A stretch of DNA of 64,000 nucleotides from Amycolatopsis arida (GTDB taxonomy: Bacteria; Actinomycetota; Actinomycetes; Mycobacteriales; Pseudonocardiaceae): positions 1-64,000 of the forward strand of contig NZ_FOWW01000010.1 in NCBI RefSeq assembly GCF_900115565.1. Direction: 5' to 3'. Both the position numbers and the translations under genes were made by a program. Positions 58,263-64,000 of this stretch are shown here, one piece after another. How positions within the stretch are numbered: the stretch's first letter is position 1; the number at the start of each line of letters is the position of its first letter. Under the pieces are notes generated by a model. It did no database searches and had not been told where the DNA came from. It saw only the letters and a program-made list of their open reading frames with translations.

Positions 58263-60037
58263 CCGTCTTCGCGCTCGCGGTCGCGCCGGTGCTGCTGGTC
58301 ACCCTGCTGATCGGGCTGCGCGGCGTCGCGGCCATGCGCACCACGTCGGACTTCCTGGTCGCCTCCCGCCGGGTCTCGCCGCTGCTGAACTCCGCGGCGG
58401 TGTCCGGCGAGTACCTCTCCGCGGCGTCGTTCCTCGGCGTGGCCGGGCTCGTGGTCAAGGACGGCGTGGGCGCGCTGTGGTACCCGGTGGGGTTCACCGC
58501 CGGCTACATCGCGATGCTGGCGCTGGTCGCCGCGCCAATGCGCCGGTCGGGCGCCCTGACGGTCCCGGACTTCGCCGAGGCCCGCCTCGCGTCGCCGGCG
58601 CTGCACCGGCTGGCCGCGGTGGTGGTGCTGGTGATCGGCGGGCTGTACCTGGTGCCGCAGTTCCGCACGGCCGGGCTGGTGCTGAGCGTGGTGAGCGGCA
58701 CTCCGTACTGGGTGGGCGTGGTGATCGCCGGGGTGTCGGTCAGCGTGACGCTGGCACTCGGCGGAATGCGCGCGGCGACCTACGTGCAGGCGTTCCAGTT
58801 CTGCTTCAAGCTGGTGCTGTTCATCGTGCCGGCGATCTGGCTGCTGCTACGCGCGGGCGCCGACGTGCGGCACGAGGCGCTGCACCCGGTGGAGTTCACC
58901 CACTTCGAGCGGGACACCTCGGTGGTGTTCCGGGTGCCGGTCACGCTCGACGTGCCCGAGGGCGCCGCGCTGCGCGAGCCGGACGGGTCGGTGCGGCCGC
59001 TGCCACGGGGTGAGTGGTCGGTGCCCGGCGGGCGGACCGTGGAGTTCCCGGCCGGCTCGGCCGTGCCGGCGCTGCCCGGAGAGACCGCGCCCGGCGGGCC
59101 CGGCTGGCAGTGGCCGCTGCTGGACCTCGCCGAGACCGGGTACCCGATGTTGAGCACGCTGGCCGTGCTGGTGGCGACGATGCTCGGCACGATGGGCCTG
59201 CCGCACGTGCTCATGCGCTTCCACACCAACCCGAACGGCCGCGCGGCCCGGCGCACCGCGGCGCTCACCGTCGTCCTGCTGAGCGTGTTCTACCTGTTCC
59301 CCGGTGTCTACGGCCTGCTGGGCAGGGTGCTGGTCCCGCAGCTGTACCTGTCCGGGACCACCGACACCGCGGTGGTGGCCCTGCCGGCGCAGGTGGACAC
59401 CGGACCGTGGGGCTCGTTCTTCACCGCGCTGCTCACCGCGGGGGCGTTCGCCGCGTTCCTGGCCACCTCGCTGGGCCTGGTGCTGGTGGTCTCCGGCGCC
59501 ATCTCGCACGACCTGGTGCCGGGCGGGCTGCGTCAGCTGCGCGGCACCGTGTTCGCCGTCGCCGGCGCGGTGGTGCTGCTCGCGCTGCCGGCCGCCCGGT
59601 TCGACGCCGGCACCCTGGTCACCTGGGGGTTCACCGTCGCCGCGTCCACCTTCTGCCCGCTGCTCGTGCTGGGCATCTGGTGGTCGCGGCTCACCGCCAC
59701 GGGCGCGCTCGCCGGGGTGACCGTGGGCCTGGCCGTCTCGACCGGCGCGTTCACCGCCACGCTGTTCGACCCCCCGGTCACCGGCTGGTCGGCCATCCTG
59801 CTCGTCCAGCCGGCGCCGTGGTCGGTGCCGCTGGCGTTCCTCACCATGATCGGGGCGTCCCTGCTGGGCCGGCCGCCGACCTGGGCGGCCGCCGCCATGC
59901 TGCGACTGCACCTGCCCGAGGAGGAACGCTCTTCCTTCCTCGACCGCGCGTCGGTGGTGCGGGACCTGGGCCACTCGTCGTGGTCGGCCCGCCGCTCGTC
60001 GGCCGTTCGTCGCGTCACGCGCCGGTTGGTCCGCTGA
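58259..60037 (+). CDS. Sodium:solute symporter (SSS), acetate-type
   Basis: 592 residues from a GTG overlapping the preceding stop. About 13 membrane segments with RTTSDFLVASRRVSPLLNS in parts, SGEYLSAASFLGVAGLVV in parts, GGMRAATYVQAFQF, GTMGLPHVLMRFHTNPNG in parts. These match the ActP/MctC group for short-chain carboxylates. Between segments 6 and 7 it has an extra extracytoplasmic loop of about 90 residues (HPVEFTHFERDTSV ... PGGPGWQWPLLDL) not seen in ActP of 535 residues downstream, so the two are not simple duplicates. Confidence 0.88.
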   Translation: MTVFALAVAPVLLVTLLIGLRGVAAMRTTSDFLVASRRVSPLLNSAAVSGEYLSAASFLGVAGLVVKDGVGALWYPVGFTAGYIAMLALVAAPMRRSGALTVPDFAEARLASPALHRLAAVVVLVIGGLYLVPQFRTAGLVLSVVSGTPYWVGVVIAGVSVSVTLALGGMRAATYVQAFQFCFKLVLFIVPAIWLLLRAGADVRHEALHPVEFTHFERDTSVVFRVPVTLDVPEGAALREPDGSVRPLPRGEWSVPGGRTVEFPAGSAVPALPGETAPGGPGWQWPLLDLAETGYPMLSTLAVLVATMLGTMGLPHVLMRFHTNPNGRAARRTAALTVVLLSVFYLFPGVYGLLGRVLVPQLYLSGTTDTAVVALPAQVDTGPWGSFFTALLTAGAFAAFLATSLGLVLVVSGAISHDLVPGGLRQLRGTVFAVAGAVVLLALPAARFDAGTLVTWGFTVAASTFCPLLVLGIWWSRLTATGALAGVTVGLAVSTGAFTATLFDPPVTGWSAILLVQPAPWSVPLAFLTMIGASLLGRPPTWAAAAMLRLHLPEEERSSFLDRASVVRDLGHSSWSARRSSAVRRVTRRLVR

Positions 60038-60104
60038 CGATTCCGACATTTCTTACGCCTTCCTACCGTGGCGCGGAACACGAACGTGTGACGAGGAGGA
60101 CGTG

Positions 60105-60470
60105 GTGACGACGAGCGAACACCTCACCAGCCCACCGGGGCAGCATCGGTGGGAGGAGGCGCACAACAGTCCCGAGTTCCGGCAGCTGCGGGCCCGGCTG
60201 CGCGGCTTCGTGTTCCCGATGACCGCGGTGTTCCTCGGCTGGTACCTGCTGTACGTGCTGCTGGCCGACTACGCGCACGGGTTCATGTCCACCAAGGTCG
60301 TCGGCAACATCAACATCGGGCTGATCTTCGGTTTGCTGCAGTTCGTGTCGACCTTCGTGATCACCGGGCTGTACGTGCGCTACGCCAACCGCAAGCTCGA
60401 CCCGATCGCCGACAGGATCCGGGCCGACCTGGAAGGCATCGAGGACGCCGAAGGGGGTGACCGGCGATGA
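60105..60470 (+). CDS. DUF485 membrane protein
   Basis: 121 residues from the second of two GTGs (60102/60105) after GAGGAGGAC. It has the DUF485 core SPEFRQLRARLRGFVFP (here NSPEFRQLRARLRGF), FLGWYLLYVLLADYAHGFM in parts and LYVRYANRKLDPIADRIR in parts, with two membrane segments. These proteins are the usual small partners of ActP (YjcH). Its stop overlaps the actP-like start (ATGA). Confidence 0.92.
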   Translation: MTTSEHLTSPPGQHRWEEAHNSPEFRQLRARLRGFVFPMTAVFLGWYLLYVLLADYAHGFMSTKVVGNINIGLIFGLLQFVSTFVITGLYVRYANRKLDPIADRIRADLEGIEDAEGGDRR

Positions 60471-62074
60471 CCCTCGCCCAGGGCGTGGAGGGCGGCAGCC
60501 CGGCACTGAACATGACGATCTTCGCCGCGTTCGTCGCGGTGACCCTGGTGGTGGTGTTCCGGGCCTCGCGCAACACGAAGACCGCCTCCGACTACTACGC
60601 CGCCGGCCGGGCGTTCTCCGGCCCGCAGAACGGCACCGCCATCGCCGGTGACTACCTGTCGGCCGCGTCGTTCCTCGGCATCACCGGCGCGATCGCGCTC
60701 AACGGCTACGACGGGTTCCTCTACTCGATCGGGTTCCTGGTGGCCTGGCTGGTCGCCCTGCTGCTGGTGGCCGAGCTGATGCGCAACACCGGCAAGTTCA
60801 CCATGGGCGACGTGCTCGCGTTCCGGATGCGCCAGCGCCCGGTGCGCGCCGCGGCGGCGAGCTCCACGCTGGCCGTGTCGTTCTTCTACCTGCTGGCGCA
60901 GATGGCCGGCGCCGGCATCCTGGTGTCGCTGCTGCTGGGCATCTCCAGCGACGCGGGACAGGCCGTGGTGATCTCGGTCGTCGGCGTCGTCATGATCATC
61001 TACGTGCTGGTCGGCGGAATGAAGGGCACCACCTGGGTGCAGATCATCAAGGCCGCCCTGCTGATCACCGGCGCCGGCGCGATGACGATCTGGGTGCTCG
61101 GCAAGTACGGGCTGAACCTGTCCAGTCTGCTCGGCGGCGCCGTGGAGCGCGCCGGCGCCGGCGGAGAGGCGCTGCTCAACCCGGGCGCCAAGTACGGCGT
61201 CTCGACCGAGACGAAGATCGACTTCCTGTCGCTGGGCCTGGCCCTGGTGCTGGGCACCGCGGGACTGCCGCACGTGCTGATGCGCTTCTACACGGTGCCC
61301 ACGGCCAAGGACGCCCGCCGCTCGGTGGTGTGGGCGATCGGGCTGATCGGCCTGTTCTACCTGTTCAGCCTCGTGCTCGGCTACGGAGCCGGGGCGATCG
61401 TCGGTCCGGACGCGATCAAGGCCGCGCCGGGCGGGGCCAACGCGGCCGCCCCGCTGCTCGCGCTGGAGCTCGGCGGGCCGATCCTGCTCGGGTTCATCGC
61501 CGCGGTCGCCTTCGCCACCATCCTCGCGGTGGTGGCCGGACTGACCATCACCGCCAGCGCCTCCTTCGCCCACGACGTCTACGCCAACGTCATCAAGAAG
61601 GGCAAGGTGGACAGCAAGAACGCCGAGGTGCGGGTCGCGCGGATCACCGCACTGGTGATCGGCGCGGTCGCCATCGTCGGCGGCATCCTCGCCAAGGACC
61701 AGAACGTGGCGTTCCTGGTGGCGCTGGCCTTCGCGGTGGCCGCCTCGGCGAACCTGCCGACCATCCTGTACTCGCTGTTCTGGAAGCGGTTCAACACCTC
61801 CGGCGCGCTGTGGAGCATCTACGGCGGTCTCGCGGTGACCATCCTGCTCATCGTCTTCTCGCCGGCGGTGTCCGGGACCTCCACGTCGATGCTCAAGAAC
61901 GTGGACTTCGCGTGGTTCCCGCTGTCCAACCCGGGCCTGGTGTCCATCCCGCTGTCGTTCTTCCTCGGCTGGCTGGGCACCGTGCTGTCCACGGAGCACC
62001 TGGAGGACAAGTACGTCGAGATGGAGGTGCGGTCGCTGACCGGCGCGGGCGCCGAGCGCGCCACGGCGCACTGA
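60467..62074 (+). CDS. actP: Cation/acetate symporter ActP
   Basis: 535 residues. SSS-family transporter with NTKTASDYYAAGRAFSG in parts, GDYLSAASFLGITGAIALNG in parts, MGDVLAFRMRQRPVRAAAA, GTAGLPHVLMRFYTVP, ASASFAHDVYANVIKKG in parts, and AFAVAASANLPTILYSLFW. The gene pair DUF485-ActP is the standard acetate uptake unit. A strong terminator follows it. Confidence 0.95.
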   Translation: MTLAQGVEGGSPALNMTIFAAFVAVTLVVVFRASRNTKTASDYYAAGRAFSGPQNGTAIAGDYLSAASFLGITGAIALNGYDGFLYSIGFLVAWLVALLLVAELMRNTGKFTMGDVLAFRMRQRPVRAAAASSTLAVSFFYLLAQMAGAGILVSLLLGISSDAGQAVVISVVGVVMIIYVLVGGMKGTTWVQIIKAALLITGAGAMTIWVLGKYGLNLSSLLGGAVERAGAGGEALLNPGAKYGVSTETKIDFLSLGLALVLGTAGLPHVLMRFYTVPTAKDARRSVVWAIGLIGLFYLFSLVLGYGAGAIVGPDAIKAAPGGANAAAPLLALELGGPILLGFIAAVAFATILAVVAGLTITASASFAHDVYANVIKKGKVDSKNAEVRVARITALVIGAVAIVGGILAKDQNVAFLVALAFAVAASANLPTILYSLFWKRFNTSGALWSIYGGLAVTILLIVFSPAVSGTSTSMLKNVDFAWFPLSNPGLVSIPLSFFLGWLGTVLSTEHLEDKYVEMEVRSLTGAGAERATAH

Positions 62075-62106
62075 GCCGGGCGCACCGGTCACGCGAACAC
62101 GAGCGG

Positions 62107-62148
62107 CCCCTGGAGGTCACCGAACTCGGGCCCGGTGACCTCCAGGGG
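62107..62148 (+). terminator. Strong terminator after actP
   Basis: CCCCTGGAGGTCACCG pairs exactly with 62133-62148 around a 10-base loop, followed by CTTTCC, 33 bases after the actP stop. Confidence 0.9.
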
Positions 62149-62164
62149 CTTTCCACGTCCGCGA

Positions 62165-62734
62165 TCAGGTGTTCTTGCTGCGGCCGCTGAGCCCGTCGCG
62201 GATCTTGTCGATCAGCCCGGCGCCCGGGTCGAGGATCCGGTTGGCCGGCGGCTTGTCCGGGGCCGAGGGGTGCGGGCGGGTCGGTGCGATCTCCTTGGCC
62301 CGCAGCACCTTCTCCCCCAGCTCCCGCAGCTCCTCCTCCGAGCAGGCCTGCTGGAGCTTGGGCAGCAGGTCGTTCTCCTCGTCCTCGACGTGGTGCCGGA
62401 TGTCGGCGATGAGCTGGCCGAGCAGCTGGTCGAACCTCGGGTCGGTCGGTTCCACGTTCTCCAGCTGCTTCATCACCTGCTCGGCCTCGGCGTGCTCGGC
62501 GATCTCGTGGTCGGCGATCTGGTCGCCGTTGGGCAGGTGCTTGCGCGCCGCCGGGTACATGTACTGCTCCTCGGCGACGGAGTGCCGGACCAGCTCGGCG
62601 ATCACGTGGTCGGCGAGGTCCCGGCGGTGCTGCGGGCTTCCGGTCCTCTTCTCCAGCTCACTGAACACCGCCTCGACCTGGCGGTGGTCGTCGGTGATCA
62701 CGCTGATCAGATCGTGACGTTCGGTCGTCGTCAT
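62165..62734 (-). CDS. Hemerythrin-domain protein
   Basis: 189 residues. A single four-helix hemerythrin-like domain fills residues 5-150: HDLISVITDDHRQVE, HVIAELVRHSVAEEQYMYP in parts, HEIAEHAEAEQVM and HHVEDEENDLLPKL supply the His and acidic iron ligands. A basic C-terminal tail of about 35 residues follows. Such proteins in mycobacteria are linked to nitric oxide or hydrogen peroxide response. It is convergent with actP across its terminator. Confidence 0.92.
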   Translation of the reverse strand: MTTTERHDLISVITDDHRQVEAVFSELEKRTGSPQHRRDLADHVIAELVRHSVAEEQYMYPAARKHLPNGDQIADHEIAEHAEAEQVMKQLENVEPTDPRFDQLLGQLIADIRHHVEDEENDLLPKLQQACSEEELRELGEKVLRAKEIAPTRPHPSAPDKPPANRILDPGAGLIDKIRDGLSGRSKNT

Positions 62735-62873
62735 GGCATTCCCATCGCGTGTTCGGCATTCGGTTCGGGCAGCTCTCGATTACCCGGGGGTAGCGGCGGA
62801 AAACCCGTTCCTGCCGCAGGATGGAGGGCACCACCGCCTCACCCACCGCCTCACCCACCCGAGAGGACCAACC

Positions 62874-63305
62874 GTGACCGCACCCGCCCGACCGCGGTAC
62901 GTCGGCCGACTGCTGCTGCCCGGACTGCTCCTGCTCTGCCTCGTCGCCGCCTGCGACGCGGCCACGCCGCCCGGGGAGCCGGGCGGCGAGCCGACCGAGA
63001 CGTCGGCGCCCGCCTCCCCACCCCACTCGCCCGACAGCCCACGTCCACCCACGAGTCCGCCCCCGCCGCCGGGCACCCATCCGCCTGGTGCGGAGGTGAC
63101 GGTGCGCGGAGTGGTGCAGGACGGGGTGGAGCCAGGGTGCCTGATCCTGGCCACCGGCACTGAGCAGTACCTGCTGCTCGGGGCCGGTGGCGCGATGGCC
63201 AAGCCGGGCGCGGAGGTGGTGGTCACCGGCCGGGTCGAGCCGGACACGCTGACCACCTGCCAGCAGGGCGTTCCGCTGGCCGTGACCGACGTCCGGCCCA
63301 CCTGA
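62874..63305 (+). CDS. Proline-rich lipoprotein
   Basis: 143 residues from GTG 62874 behind GAGAGGACC. A lipoprotein signal with lipobox LVAAC (Cys27) is followed by a 45-residue Pro/Ser/Thr-rich linker and a small beta domain of about 65 residues (VTVRGVVQDGVEPGCLIL, YLLLG, VVVTGRVEPDTLTTCQQG) with two cysteines, similar to DUF5818-like domains. Surface exposed on the membrane; function unknown. The upstream leader contains CACCGCCTCACC in tandem. Confidence 0.83.
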   Translation: MTAPARPRYVGRLLLPGLLLLCLVAACDAATPPGEPGGEPTETSAPASPPHSPDSPRPPTSPPPPPGTHPPGAEVTVRGVVQDGVEPGCLILATGTEQYLLLGAGGAMAKPGAEVVVTGRVEPDTLTTCQQGVPLAVTDVRPT

Positions 63306-63343
63306 ACGGCGCCCGGCGGGCTCCCGGCCGGGCGTCCGGCGGG

Positions 63344-63727
63344 TCAGGCGTCCTCGCGGTCCGGGTTCTCCAGCCGGAAGAAGTTGCTCTGCGTGCCGTC
63401 CGAGCGCTCCTCCTGGTAGATGAAGTTCAACCGGCGCTGATCGAAGGTCGTGAACCACTCGTCCCAGCTGACGTGCTTCAGGTCATCCCCGCCGTAGCCG
63501 GGGAAGTCGAAGCGCAGCACACCGAGCCGGTCACCGTGCTCGGTACCCGGCACGGTGGCGGGCTTGGCGTCGCGCGCCTCGGCCCACTGCCGGATGACGT
63601 CGTGATTGGTGGTCGCCAGGCTGCGCCCGGCCCGCTCCGGCTGGTCCTCGGGCGAGGTGATCTCCTGCGCGTACTCCAGGGAGCGCGAGCTGCCCTCGCC
63701 CTTGTGCAGGCTGCTCTTCTCGGTCAT
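63344..63727 (-). CDS. Small conserved protein, wrongly named branching enzyme in databases
   Basis: 127 residues from ATG 63727 behind AAGGAGGTG. After a 50-residue disordered acidic and Ser-rich start comes a compact domain: TTNHDVIRQWAEARDAKPAT in parts, LGVLRFDFPGYGGDDLKHVSW in parts, DEWFTTFDQRRLNFIYQEE. I recognise this as a small family annotated in many genomes as 1,4-alpha-glucan branching enzyme, which its size does not support. Function unknown; general stress is plausible. Confidence 0.7.
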   Translation of the reverse strand: MTEKSSLHKGEGSSRSLEYAQEITSPEDQPERAGRSLATTNHDVIRQWAEARDAKPATVPGTEHGDRLGVLRFDFPGYGGDDLKHVSWDEWFTTFDQRRLNFIYQEERSDGTQSNFFRLENPDREDA

Positions 63728-63870
63728 CTGACGCACCTCCTTACCGGCGGCGGGATACCCCCGTCGCCGGTGTCCAATCGCCGCGTCACTCGCCACAGTG
63801 GCGCGGGTGACCCGCCAGGGGCATAACCCCGGCCGGCCGGGTACCCCGAACCCGACGAGAGGAGGCCGCA

Positions 63871-64000
63871 GTGAACACGCACGACAGGCGAGACGACGAC
63901 CGGGCCACTCCCCTGGTACCGCAGGAGCAGTACGGGCCGTGGAAGGGCATGCGCCCGCCGTACGCGAGCCCGTCGGCGGTGCCGGCCGATCGCTACGCGC
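63871..64000 (+). CDS. N-terminal part of a hypothetical protein (partial)
   Basis: A GTG at 63871 with GAGAGGAGG eight bases upstream opens a frame that continues past the window. The first 43 residues are hydrophilic and Asp/Arg/Pro-rich (NTHDRRDDDRATPLVP, then YGPWKGMRPPY). No domain can be assigned from this part. Confidence 0.6.
   Translation, partial: MNTHDRRDDDRATPLVPQEQYGPWKGMRPPYASPSAVPADRYA

Noticed and set aside
1-64000. Prophage, transposon or integrative element
   Set aside because: No integrase, transposase, phage structural gene, tRNA attachment site or clear base-composition break was seen.

Overview
The window is a chromosomal stretch of a very GC-rich actinomycete. Dense actinobacterial gene order, GTG starts, 4-bp ATGA/GTGA overlaps, an ergothioneine operon, a GarA/GcvH/MerR block laid out as in Mycobacterium (Rv1822-Rv1832 region), F420-type oxidoreductases and a mycothiol-type DinB protein all point to Mycobacteriales/Pseudonocardiales; a Pseudonocardiaceae genome (Amycolatopsis/Prauserella/Saccharomonospora-like) is the best guess, by inference. 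No rRNA, tRNA, CRISPR array, insertion sequence or prophage was seen.

Layout. 1-3.7 kb: the end of aconitase with its terminator, an MgtC-like protein, a TauE-type permease and a secreted tripeptidyl-aminopeptidase-like hydrolase. 3.8-8.8 kb: minus-strand egtA-egtB-egtC-egtD followed by an F420-type nitroreductase-like gene where egtE often sits. 8.9-12.6 kb: LysR regulator divergent from a Glu/Leu/Phe/Val dehydrogenase, then an AcnR-like regulator with a recognisable operator, far from acn. 12.8-17 kb: two CNNM/CorC-type membrane proteins behind a structured leader, a conserved protein and a truncated binding protein. 17-24.3 kb: MmyB-like regulator, thioesterase, a tandem glycine riboswitch with no gene behind it, then MerR (Rv1830-like), TetR, bifunctional nuclease, MerR (Rv1828-like), garA, gcvH, pgsA. 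24.5-27.8 kb: dienoyl-CoA isomerase-like crotonase, alpha/beta hydrolase, siroheme synthase.

28-31 kb is a zinc-starvation locus: cysteine-free ribosomal protein paralogues (S18, S14, L33 and the L28 paralogue) read leftwards, Mrf (CobW-like hibernation-factor recruiter), L31 and L32 read rightwards, a Zur-box-like palindrome lies between them, and a His-rich 54-residue protein closes the block. 31-40 kb: PLP decarboxylase plus MFS transporter, LLM oxidoreductase plus MpaB-like oxygenase facing a TetR regulator across a large dyad operator, and an aldolase/acetaldehyde dehydrogenase pair facing an IclR regulator. 40.5-50 kb: xylA with a 19-residue loop insertion, a ROK/XylR-like regulator, and a sugar operon (ROK, binding protein, two permeases, GH4 glycosidase, BadF-type kinase) whose promoter carries a near-consensus DasR (dre) site, suggesting chitooligosaccharide/GlcNAc use.

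50-64 kb: an F420-type PPOX protein, repeat-rich intergenic DNA, a glyoxalase-II-like hydrolase, PAP2 protein, MMPL transporter with divergent MarR, and a co-directional acetate-type system (LytS-like kinase, LytTR regulator, small membrane protein, SSS symporter, DUF485 protein, ActP symporter) closed by a strong terminator; then hemerythrin, a lipoprotein, a small stress-like protein and the start of another gene. Several broken genes (SDR tail, PCMT tail, frameshifted secreted protein, shortened binding protein) and three families of short intergenic repeats are scattered through the window.
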